From positions 1-5,411 of the forward strand of contig CANHLD010000125.1 of the NCBI GenBank assembly GCA_947461325.1: DNA of 5,411 bases, read 5' to 3'. Within the stretch, counting starts at the first letter, position 1; the number at the start of each line of letters is the position of its first letter. The translations under genes and the position numbers were made by a program. The DNA is from Comamonadaceae bacterium (lineage in GTDB: Bacteria; Pseudomonadota; Gammaproteobacteria; Burkholderiales; Burkholderiaceae_C). The notes under the pieces were generated by a model. It saw only the letters and a list, made by a program, of their open reading frames with translations, did not search any database and was not told the DNA's origin. Positions 1 through 5,411 of this stretch are shown here, in pieces.

Positions 1-9
1 AGGCCTTGG

Positions 10-50
10 TATAAGCCAGTAGCAAGCCGTATCGTCCGCGCGGCTAAAAT
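10..50 (+). promoter_or_regulatory. candidate -10 elements upstream of acpP
   Basis: Two sigma70 -10-like hexamers lie in the acpP leader: TATAAG at 10-15 and TAAAAT at 45-50. The second is flanked by a short inverted repeat (CCGCG at 36-40, CGCGG at 51-55). No convincing -35 lies 16-18 bp upstream of TAAAAT, and the -35 region of the first would fall outside the window. acpP is usually very highly expressed and often has its own promoter downstream of fabG, so a promoter here is expected; which hexamer is used is a guess. The leader carries no recognisable end of fabG. Confidence 0.25.
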
Positions 51-84
51 CGCGGACTACCAACCACAACCCTTTGAGGGAAAC

Positions 85-324
85 ATGAGCGATATTGAAG
101 CACGAGTCAAAAAAATCATTGCCGAACAACTTGGCGTGGAAGAGTCCCAGGTCACATCTGAAAAAGCTTTTGTGGCTGATTTGGGTGCCGACTCGTTGGA
201 CACCGTAGAACTGGTGATGGCGCTGGAGGATGAGTTCGGCATCGAAATCCCCGATGAAGACGCAGAAAAAATCACCACTGTGCAAAACGCCATCGATTAC
301 GCCCTTAGCCACAAAAAGGCTTAA
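85..324 (+). CDS. acpP: acyl carrier protein
   Basis: AcpP is the small acidic cytoplasmic protein that carries growing acyl chains on a 4'-phosphopantetheine arm during type II fatty acid synthesis. At 79 residues it has the usual length. The family signature GADSLDTVE is intact, with the attachment serine at residue 37 (DSL motif), followed by the acidic helix II (VELVMALEDEFGIEIPDEDAEKI) that docks onto partner enzymes such as FabF. The start at 85 is supported by a GAGGG Shine-Dalgarno at 76-80 and by the standard N-terminus MSDIEARVKKIIAEQL. The reading frame is open upstream to the window edge, but those residues do not resemble ACP. fabF follows after 14 bp, so the two form an operon. 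The identification is secure. Confidence 0.98.
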   Translation: MSDIEARVKKIIAEQLGVEESQVTSEKAFVADLGADSLDTVELVMALEDEFGIEIPDEDAEKITTVQNAIDYALSHKKA

Positions 325-338
325 AGCAGAGGTTTCGC

Positions 339-1583
339 ATGAGTCGACGTCGCGTTGTCGTGACTGGCTTGGGCTGCGTGTCTCCTGTGGGAAACACCGC
401 TCAGGCTTCCTGGAAACAAATCCTGGCTGGACAGTCAGGCATAGATGCCATCACCCATTTTGATGCGTCTGCTTTTGCCTGCCATTTCGCCGGTGAGGTG
501 AAAAACTTCAACCTGGATGAGTACATCTCTTCCAAGGACGCCCGCACCATGGACAGGTTTATCCACCTGGGCGTGGCTGCCGGATTACAGGCGGTCGCTG
601 ACGCGGGGTTACCTACGGGTGACGCGCTCGACGAAGAAACCTCTTTTCGCATCGGTTGTTTGATCGGCTCCGGTATCGGTGGTTTGCCGCTGATTGAAAA
701 TATGCGCGACGAACTCATGGCGCGCGGCCCGCGCCGTATTTCGCCTTTCTTTGTGCCAGCAAGCATCATCAACATGATCTCCGGCCATGTCTCCATGCGT
801 TGCGGCTTCAAAGGCCCCAATTTGGCTATCGCCACCGCATGCAGCACAGGCTTACACAGCATCGGCGAAGCCGGACGCATCATCGAGTATGGTGACGCTG
901 ATGTCATGGTGGCAGGCGGCTCCGAAGCCACCATTTCACCGCTGGGTTTGGGCGGATTTGCCGCCATGCGCGCTTTGTCCACCCGCAACGACGATCCGAA
1001 AACCGCTTCTCGCCCCTGGGACAAAGACCGCGACGGTTTCGTATTGGGCGAAGGCGCAGGCGTACTGGTTTTGGAAGAATATGAATTTGCCAAAGCACGG
1101 GGCGCCCGCATTTACGCCGAACTCGCCGGCTACGGCCGCAGTGCAGATGCCGGGCACATGACCGCTCCCAACATGGACGGCCCGCGCCGTTCCATGCAAG
1201 CCGCATTGAAAAATGCCGGCATGTCCCCAGATCAAATCCAGTATCTGAACGCGCACGGTACTTCCACGCCATTGGGCGATATCAACGAAACGCATGCCAT
1301 CAAGGCCGCATTCGGTGACCACGCCCACAAGATGGTCGTCAGCTCAACCAAATCCATGACTGGGCATTTGCTCGGCGGTGCAGGTGGCATTGAAAGTGTG
1401 TTTACCGTGTTGGCTGTTCATGATCAAAAAGCGCCGCCGACCATCAATTTGCACAACCCAGATCCCGAGTGTGATCTGGACTACTGCCCCAACGAAGCGC
1501 GGGACATGCGCATAGATGTGGCTGTAAAAAACAATTTCGGTTTCGGTGGTACCAACGGAACGCTTGTATTCAAGCGAGTGTGA
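339..1583 (+). CDS. fabF: beta-ketoacyl-ACP synthase II
   Basis: FabF (KAS II, EC 2.3.1.179) catalyses decarboxylative condensation of malonyl-ACP with acyl-ACP in the elongation cycle of fatty acid synthesis, and is the isoform linked to elongating palmitoleate to cis-vaccenate. The 414 residues match the family length. The thiolase-fold catalytic set is complete: nucleophile Cys168 in ATACSTG, His306 in NAHGTSTPLGD, and Lys338 and His343 in STKSMTGHLLGGAGG. The glycine-rich C-terminal loop NNFGFGGTNG is also present. The N-terminus SRRRVVVTGLGCVSPVG is typical, and an AGAGG ribosome-binding site at 328-332, six bases before the ATG, supports this start. It sits 14 bp after acpP, its substrate carrier. 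FabB is the closest alternative, but the TGLGCVSPVG start and linkage to acpP favour FabF. Confidence 0.97.
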   Translation: MSRRRVVVTGLGCVSPVGNTAQASWKQILAGQSGIDAITHFDASAFACHFAGEVKNFNLDEYISSKDARTMDRFIHLGVAAGLQAVADAGLPTGDALDEETSFRIGCLIGSGIGGLPLIENMRDELMARGPRRISPFFVPASIINMISGHVSMRCGFKGPNLAIATACSTGLHSIGEAGRIIEYGDADVMVAGGSEATISPLGLGGFAAMRALSTRNDDPKTASRPWDKDRDGFVLGEGAGVLVLEEYEFAKARGARIYAELAGYGRSADAGHMTAPNMDGPRRSMQAALKNAGMSPDQIQYLNAHGTSTPLGDINETHAIKAAFGDHAHKMVVSSTKSMTGHLLGGAGGIESVFTVLAVHDQKAPPTINLHNPDPECDLDYCPNEARDMRIDVAVKNNFGFGGTNGTLVFKRV

Positions 1584-1600
1584 GCCTTACTGATAAAGGC
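1561..1600 (+). other. two small hairpins at the 3' end of fabF
   Basis: The last codons of fabF contain a perfect 6-bp inverted repeat, CGCTTG (1561-1566) and CAAGCG (1571-1576), around a 4-nt loop. Directly after the stop codon comes a 5-bp one, GCCTT (1584-1588) and AAGGC (1596-1600). Neither is followed by a U-run, so this is not a canonical intrinsic terminator. They could stabilise or mark the 3' end of the acpP-fabF message, or be chance. Confidence 0.25.
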
Positions 1601-1639
1601 GGCTGATTCAAGGGAAATTGGGTCGCTTCCACCTCAATG

Positions 1640-1669
1640 GCTTGAAACACGTTAAAACTGCTTGAACAC
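1640..1669 (+). repeat. 20-bp-spaced direct repeat upstream of mucD
   Basis: GCTTGAAACAC at 1640-1650 is repeated as GCTTGAACAC at 1660-1669, start to start 20 bp (about two helical turns). The core CTTGAA also occurs in inverted orientation (TTCAAG) at 1607-1612. The pair lies 19-48 bp before the mucD ATG, where a promoter or operator would be expected. I find no good sigma70 -35/-10 pair and no clear GGAACTT-type RpoE promoter in the gap. A regulator-binding function is only inferred. Confidence 0.3.
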
Positions 1670-1687
1670 CTTTAGGGAGAAGAACAG

Positions 1688-3184
1688 ATGTTTCATATAT
1701 TGAATGTTCGTCAACAAGTTTTATCCTTGCTAAGCGCTGTGGCTTTTGGCGTCAGCGTCGCTGGGTTTGTCGGCTTGCCTGCTACTGCAACTGCGCAAAA
1801 CCGCACCTTGCCTGACTTCACAGATTTGGTCGAGCAAGTGGGTCCTTCGGTGGTGAATATCCGCACGATTGACAAACCGTCTGCCCAGCCCACCGCACAA
1901 AACCAACCCATCGATCCGCAAGACGAGGAAATGCAGGAGTTGTTCCGCCGTTTCTTCGGCATGCCGCCACCTCCTAACCCTAACGCGCCGCGCCAGCAGC
2001 GCCCCAACCGTCCGCAACAGCCCCAACCTGAAGATCAACCACGTGGTGTCGGCTCAGGTTTTATTTTGACCGCTGATGGGTTCATCATGACCAATGCGCA
2101 TGTGGTCGACGGTGCCCAGCAAGTCATCGTGACATTGACGGACAAGCGTGAATTTGTGGCGCGCATCATCGGCATCGACAAGCGCACCGATGTGGCTGTG
2201 GTGAAAATTGAAGCCAGCGGTTTGCCGCCGGTCAAGCTTGGCGACCCAAACCGCCTCAAAGTGGGTGAGTGGGTGATGGCCATTGGCTCGCCTTTCGGTT
2301 TGGAAAATACCGTGACTGCGGGCATCGTCAGCGCTAAAGGGCGTGACACCGGCGACTACCTGCCATTCATTCAAACAGATGTCGCCATCAACCCCGGCAA
2401 TTCGGGCGGACCCTTGATCAATATGCGCGGTGAAGTGGTTGGTATCAACAGCCAAATCTACTCTCGCTCTGGTGGCTTCATGGGCATCTCTTTCGCTATT
2501 CCCATTGATGAGGCTGCCAACGTCAGCAACCAATTGCGCGCTAACGGACGGGTGCAACGCGGCCGATTGGGAGTAGGTATTGGCGAAGTCAGCAAGGATG
2601 TGGCGGAGTCGCTGGGCATGAGCAAGCCGCAAGGCGCATTTGTCAGCAGCGTAGAAGCCGGTTCACCCGCTGAGAAAGCTGGCATTGAAGCCGGTGACAT
2701 TATTTTGAAGTTTGATGGCAAGACGATTGAAAAATCTTCTGACTTGCCGCGAACCGTTGGCAACACCAAGCCCGGCACTCAAAGCAAACTGACTTTTCTG
2801 CGTCGAGGTGCGACACGCGACATCTCCATCACTGTGGGTGAATTTGAGCCAGAGAAAGTCGCTGCAGCCAAACCGGCCGCCGCTGAGAAACCACCTGAGT
2901 CTGCAGCTGTGGTGCAGTTGCTGGGTTTGACCGTCAGTGACTTGAGCGATGCACAAAAGAAAGAATCAAAGATGCGCGCCGGTGTAAGAGTAGATGCAGT
3001 GGCTGAGCCTGCGCTCAAAGCCGGTATTCGAGAGGGCGACATCATCACCCAGATCGCTAATATCGAAGTCATTGACACCAAGAGCTTTGCCCAACTCATG
3101 GCCAAGCTCGACAAGTCAAAATCGGTGAGCGTGTTGCTGCGTCGCGGCGAGTGGTCGCAATACACCGTGATTCGACCCAAATAA
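1688..3184 (+). CDS. mucD: periplasmic serine protease, HtrA/DegQ (MucD) family
   Basis: This is a periplasmic quality-control protease and chaperone of the HtrA family (MEROPS S1C) that degrades misfolded envelope proteins. Its 498 residues show an N-terminal signal peptide with a hydrophobic stretch around 11-30 and a likely AxA cleavage after residue 36 (ATA|QN). A trypsin-like domain follows with catalytic His138 (TNAHVVDG), Asp168 (RTDVAVVKI) and Ser239 (NPGNSGGP). A Pro/Gln/Asn-rich segment at about 95-118 corresponds to the flexible LA loop. PDZ1 begins at GRLGV (about 292), an Ala/Pro linker spans about 393-405, and PDZ2 starts near 410 and ends the protein. An AGGGAG site at 1674-1679 supports the start. 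It directly follows fabF without the rpoE-rseA-rseB genes often found between them. DegP or DegQ are equally good family names; the symbol follows the lepA linkage. Confidence 0.93.
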   Translation: MFHILNVRQQVLSLLSAVAFGVSVAGFVGLPATATAQNRTLPDFTDLVEQVGPSVVNIRTIDKPSAQPTAQNQPIDPQDEEMQELFRRFFGMPPPPNPNAPRQQRPNRPQQPQPEDQPRGVGSGFILTADGFIMTNAHVVDGAQQVIVTLTDKREFVARIIGIDKRTDVAVVKIEASGLPPVKLGDPNRLKVGEWVMAIGSPFGLENTVTAGIVSAKGRDTGDYLPFIQTDVAINPGNSGGPLINMRGEVVGINSQIYSRSGGFMGISFAIPIDEAANVSNQLRANGRVQRGRLGVGIGEVSKDVAESLGMSKPQGAFVSSVEAGSPAEKAGIEAGDIILKFDGKTIEKSSDLPRTVGNTKPGTQSKLTFLRRGATRDISITVGEFEPEKVAAAKPAAAEKPPESAAVVQLLGLTVSDLSDAQKKESKMRAGVRVDAVAEPALKAGIREGDIITQIANIEVIDTKSFAQLMAKLDKSKSVSVLLRRGEWSQYTVIRPK

Positions 3185-3245
3185 AGCCAAGACAGAACTG
3201 CGGGTTAACCCTTGTTTTGCCAAAATGATGGGTTCTTCCAACGAG

Positions 3246-3310
3246 CTGAAAAAATATTTTTGATGTAAGTGCAAACTAACTTTTTCGGTAAAAACACCAT
3301 TTTTAAATCT
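3246..3310. other. AT-rich tract with A/T palindrome
   Basis: About three quarters of this stretch is A or T, in contrast to the flanking genes. It contains the perfect 12-bp palindrome AAAAATATTTTT at 3250-3261 and several A5/T5 runs (around 3280, 3292 and 3301). Such a tract can bend or melt easily. Beside a DnaA-box cluster it resembles a duplex-unwinding element, but ordinary intergenic DNA can look the same. Confidence 0.4.
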
Positions 3311-3393
3311 AAGCAAGGGTAAGAAACTGTGAAAGATGGCATATGTCGCCGCCAAAAGTCCATCATGCGGGATGATTTTGAAGTTGTACATAT

Positions 3394-3461
3394 CGATCCA
3401 CAGATCACCCACAAGTTATCCTGCCAAACCCTTTATCGAAATGTGAATAAATTGTGCATAA
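3394..3461. promoter_or_regulatory. DnaA-box cluster with 11-bp pitch
   Basis: Two 9-mers match the DnaA box TTATNCACA perfectly on the - strand: TGTGAATAA at 3442-3450 and TGTGCATAA at 3453-3461. They are in tandem with a 2-bp gap, so they start 11 bp apart. On the + strand, CGATCCACA (3394-3402) and TCACCCACA (3405-3413) each match 7 of 9, and TTATCCTGC (3416-3424) matches 6 of 9, again at 11-bp steps. TTATCGAAA (3433-3441, 7 of 9) abuts the first perfect box. DnaA is known to bind closely spaced same-orientation boxes as an oligomer, with 2-bp gaps seen among low-affinity sites of the E. coli origin. Binding here is inferred, as is any role in titration, transcription or initiation. Confidence 0.45.
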
Positions 3462-3501
3462 CTTGACTGTCGTTGACCTGCAACGGGTGTTTGAAAGCCC
3501 C

Positions 3502-3515
3502 TCAAATCTGTTTGA
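3502..3515. promoter_or_regulatory. inverted repeat overlapping a -35 position
   Basis: TCAAA (3502-3506) and TTTGA (3511-3515) form a perfect inverted repeat with a 4-bp spacer. A further TTTGA lies at 3490-3494, which can pair with the same TCAAA. With a 17-bp spacer the -35 region of the downstream TACAAT would be 3509-3514, inside the repeat. This is the placement of an operator or activator site, but the arms are short. Confidence 0.25.
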
Positions 3516-3531
3516 TGCCCGGGTTTCTGCC

Positions 3532-3537
3532 TACAAT
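3532..3537 (+). promoter_or_regulatory. candidate -10 element TACAAT
   Basis: TACAAT differs from the sigma70 consensus TATAAT at one position. The usual spacing offers no good -35; TTTGAT and TTGATG occur but at only 14-15 bp. If used, transcription would start near 3543-3545, about 35 bp before the terminator stem. The weak -35 and the overlapping inverted repeat suggest a promoter that needs an activator, if it is real. Confidence 0.3.
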
Positions 3538-3542
3538 GAACT

Positions 3543-3608
3543 TCCAACTATCGCAGTTGCCATAGATTGTTGGTTCCGGGCGCGTCATCACCTGACGCGC
3601 CCTTTTTT
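3543..3608 (+). ncRNA. putative short structured RNA or lepA leader
   Basis: The interval runs from the start expected for the TACAAT element to the end of an intrinsic terminator, about 65 nt. It can fold upstream of the terminator stem in two exclusive ways. One is CCAAC (3544-3548) with GTTGG (3569-3573); the other is CAACT (3546-3550 region) with AGTTG (3555-3559), closing a 5-nt loop. It has no start codon with a ribosome-binding site. It could be a free small RNA with a U-rich Rho-independent end, or a terminated leader whose readthrough would feed lepA. A third option is that the terminator simply ends the mucD message. I do not recognise it as a known RNA family. Confidence 0.3.
3578..3608 (+). 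terminator. strong Rho-independent terminator upstream of lepA
   Basis: A perfect GC-rich 10-bp stem, GGGCGCGTCA (3578-3587) with TGACGCGCCC (3593-3602), closes a 5-nt loop (TCACC) and is followed at once by six T residues (3603-3608). This is a textbook intrinsic terminator for + strand transcription. It sits only 45 bp before the lepA ATG. It would end transcripts from mucD or from a local promoter, so lepA needs either readthrough or its own start in the remaining 45 bp. Confidence 0.9.
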
Positions 3609-3653
3609 ATGCCTTTCTCCTCTGTAAATTCAATTACTTAACCGCTTGCATTG

Positions 3654-5411
3654 ATGAACCACATCAGAAATTTTTCTATCATCGCGCACATAGATCACGG
3701 CAAATCCACGCTGGCTGACCGCATCATTCAGCGTTGCGGAGGCTTGAGCGACAGAGAGATGGAAGCTCAGGTGCTGGACTCGATGGACATCGAGAAAGAG
3801 CGTGGGATAACCATCAAGGCACAGACCGCTGCGCTGCGCTACAAAGCCAAAGATGGACAAATTTACAACCTGAATTTGATCGACACACCAGGACACGTTG
3901 ACTTCTCCTACGAGGTCAGTCGCTCGCTGTCAGCTTGTGAAGGTGCTTTGCTGGTGGTGGATGCCAGCCAAGGTGTGGAAGCGCAAACCGTGGCCAACTG
4001 TTACACCGCACTCGACTTGGGTGTGGAGGTGGTGCCGGTACTCAACAAAATGGATTTGGCGTCTGCCGATCCTGACAACGCTAAATCTGAAATCGAGGAC
4101 GTCATTGGCATTGATGCGTCTGACGCAATTCCTTGTTCTGCCAAAACTGGCATGGGTGTTGAAGAAATTTTGGAAGCCGTGGTCGCCAAAATCCCAGCCC
4201 CGAAAGGCAACCCCAACGCGCCGCTTCGCGCCATGATTGTTGACAGCTGGTTCGATACCTATGTGGGTGTCGTCATGCTGGTACGCGTGGTAGATGGTCG
4301 CTTGGGCAAAGGCGAACGCTTCAAAATGATGGCCACCGAGACGGTCTACAACGCCGACAACTTGGGCGTGTTCACACCGGCCAACGAACCACGCGACTCG
4401 CTAGAGGCAGGTGAGGTGGGCTACATCATTGCAGGCATCAAAGAATTGCAAGCTGCCAAGGTGGGCGACACCATCACCCTCGAGAAAAAACTGCCCAACA
4501 ATCTAGGCCCCGCCGAGCAGGCGTTGCCAGGTTTCAAGGAAATCCAACCGCAGGTGTTTGCGGGTTTGTACCCCACTGAATCCAGCCAGTACGACGCCTT
4601 GCGTGACGCCTTGGAAAAACTCAAGCTGAACGACTCTTCATTACGTTATGAGCCCGAGGTGTCGCAGGCGCTGGGCTTTGGCTTTCGTTGCGGCTTCTTG
4701 GGTTTGTTACATATGGAAATCGTGCAGGAACGCTTGGAGCGTGAATTCGACCAAGACTTGATCACCACCGCGCCCAGCGTAGTCTATGAAGTGCTCAAGG
4801 CCGATGGCGAAGTCATCATGGTTGAAAACCCGTCCAAGATGCCCGAGGCCAGCAAGATGGAAGAGATTCGCGAGCCTATCGTCACGGTGCATTTGTACAT
4901 GCCGCAGGACTATGTGGGCGCAGTCATGACGCTGGCCAACCAAAAGCGGGGCGTACAACTCAATATGGCTTACCACGGCCGACAGGTCATGTTGACCTAT
5001 GAAATGCCTCTCGGCGAAATCGTGCTCGATTTCTTCGACAAACTCAAAAGCGTCAGCCGTGGGTATGCATCGATGGACTATGAGTTCAAAGAATACCGCG
5101 CCTCGGACGTGGTCAAGGTGGACATTTTGCTCAACGGCGAACGGGTGGACGCCTTGTCCATCATCGTGCACCGCAGCCAGTCGCAATACCGCGGTCGTGC
5201 CGTGGTGTCCAAAATGCGCGAGATTATCAGCCGCCAGATGTTTGATGTGGCGATTCAAGCCGCCATTGGCGCCAACATCATCGCGCGCGAAAGCATCAAG
5301 GCGTTGCGTAAAAACGTGCTGGCAAAATGCTATGGCGGTGACATTAGTCGCAAACGCAAACTCTTAGAGAAACAAAAAGCAGGTAAGAAACGCATGAAAC
5401 AAATCGGATCG
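3654..5411 (+). CDS. lepA: elongation factor 4 (LepA), 3' end cut by window
   Basis: LepA/EF4 is a ribosome-binding translational GTPase, implicated in back-translocation and in ribosome assembly and initiation. The 586 visible codons have no stop; the family is about 600 residues, so little over a dozen are missing. All GTPase motifs are intact: G1 AHIDHGKST (11-19), G2 Thr53 in RGITIKAQ, G3 DTPGH (77-81, with His81), G4 NKMD (131-134) and G5 SAK (162-164). Domain II follows from about 190. The LepA-type segment GFGFRCGFLGLLHMEIVQ lies near 340-357, and the basic C-terminal domain unique to LepA ends in GKKRMKQIG. The ATG gives the standard N-terminus NHIRNFSIIAHIDHG; no clear Shine-Dalgarno precedes it, and TTG at 3651 is a possible alternative start. 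lepB and rnc normally follow. Confidence 0.97.
   Translation, partial: MNHIRNFSIIAHIDHGKSTLADRIIQRCGGLSDREMEAQVLDSMDIEKERGITIKAQTAALRYKAKDGQIYNLNLIDTPGHVDFSYEVSRSLSACEGALLVVDASQGVEAQTVANCYTALDLGVEVVPVLNKMDLASADPDNAKSEIEDVIGIDASDAIPCSAKTGMGVEEILEAVVAKIPAPKGNPNAPLRAMIVDSWFDTYVGVVMLVRVVDGRLGKGERFKMMATETVYNADNLGVFTPANEPRDSLEAGEVGYIIAGIKELQAAKVGDTITLEKKLPNNLGPAEQALPGFKEIQPQVFAGLYPTESSQYDALRDALEKLKLNDSSLRYEPEVSQALGFGFRCGFLGLLHMEIVQERLEREFDQDLITTAPSVVYEVLKADGEVIMVENPSKMPEASKMEEIREPIVTVHLYMPQDYVGAVMTLANQKRGVQLNMAYHGRQVMLTYEMPLGEIVLDFFDKLKSVSRGYASMDYEFKEYRASDVVKVDILLNGERVDALSIIVHRSQSQYRGRAVVSKMREIISRQMFDVAIQAAIGANIIARESIKALRKNVLAKCYGGDISRKRKLLEKQKAGKKRMKQIGS

Larger units (their letters stand above)
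3185..3653. other. 469-bp intergenic region between mucD and lepA
   Basis: I recognise no protein-coding gene in this stretch. From left to right it holds a small palindrome after mucD (GGGTTAACCC, 3202-3211), an AT-rich tract with a 12-bp A/T palindrome, and a cluster of DnaA-box-like 9-mers. Further on come an inverted repeat (TCAAA-tctg-TTTGA), a TACAAT -10 hexamer and a strong intrinsic terminator. The region separates mucD from lepA transcriptionally, unlike tightly packed arrangements. A weakly supported 45-codon GTG-started frame at 3329-3466 is discussed among the findings. Confidence 0.85.

Noticed and set aside
401..1111. 236-codon open frame on the - strand inside fabF
   Set aside because: It is antisense to a complete, motif-perfect FabF. 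The translation has no recognisable domain, and long antisense frames are common opposite such genes.
2054..2632. 192-codon - strand frame inside mucD
   Set aside because: It is antisense to the protease domain with its intact catalytic triad; no independent start signal or domain is visible.
3207..3234. Hairpin AACCC...GGGTT after mucD as its terminator
   Set aside because: The 5-bp stem has a large imperfect loop and no T-run follows. The only convincing terminator in the spacer is at 3578-3608.
3116..3412. 98-codon - strand frame covering the mucD 3' end and the spacer
   Set aside because: It overlaps the coding end of mucD, crosses the AT-rich tract and has no recognisable domain or convincing ribosome-binding site. 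It is most likely a chance frame.
3465..3500. TTGAC repeats at about 3463-3478 as -35 elements
   Set aside because: TTGACT and TTGACC look like good -35 hexamers, but no -10-like sequence lies 16-18 bp downstream of either.
4707..5258. 183-codon - strand frame rich in His inside lepA
   Set aside because: It lies opposite conserved LepA codons. The His/Asp-rich composition is what antisense reading of this codon usage gives, and no family is recognisable.

Overview
The window looks like a housekeeping segment of a betaproteobacterial chromosome, most likely order Burkholderiales with moderate GC content. This rests on the LepA and FabF sequences and on the gene order acpP-fabF-(mucD)-lepA, which is the backbone of the fatty-acid/envelope-stress/lepA cluster in that group. 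All genes lie on the + strand. I see no mobile element, CRISPR array, tRNA or rRNA.

Layout: 1-84 is the leader of acpP, with candidate -10 elements but no clear -35. acpP (85-324, acyl carrier protein) and fabF (339-1583, beta-ketoacyl-ACP synthase II) are 14 bp apart and surely co-transcribed; FabF uses acyl-ACP and malonyl-ACP carried on AcpP. A 104-bp gap with a 20-bp-spaced direct repeat follows. Next is mucD (1688-3184), a periplasmic HtrA/DegQ-type serine protease with a signal peptide and two PDZ domains. A 469-bp non-coding region (3185-3653) separates it from lepA (3654 to the window edge), the ribosomal elongation factor 4 GTPase, which is cut about a dozen residues before its expected end.

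Two things stand out. First, the genes for the envelope-stress sigma factor and its regulators (rpoE-rseA-rseB/mucAB), which in many Burkholderiales lie between fabF and mucD, are absent; mucD follows fabF directly. Second, the mucD-lepA intergenic region is far richer than a spacer. It holds an AT-rich tract (about 3246-3310) and a cluster of DnaA-box-like 9-mers. Two of these match TTATNCACA perfectly and sit in tandem 11 bp apart, with degenerate copies on the same 11-bp pitch. It also holds an inverted repeat next to a TACAAT -10 element and a perfect 10-bp-stem terminator with a U6 tail just 45 bp before lepA. The -10 and terminator delimit a possible structured RNA of about 65 nt, either a free small RNA or a terminated leader (attenuator) of lepA. 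The DnaA cluster and the short RNA are predictions from sequence pattern only.
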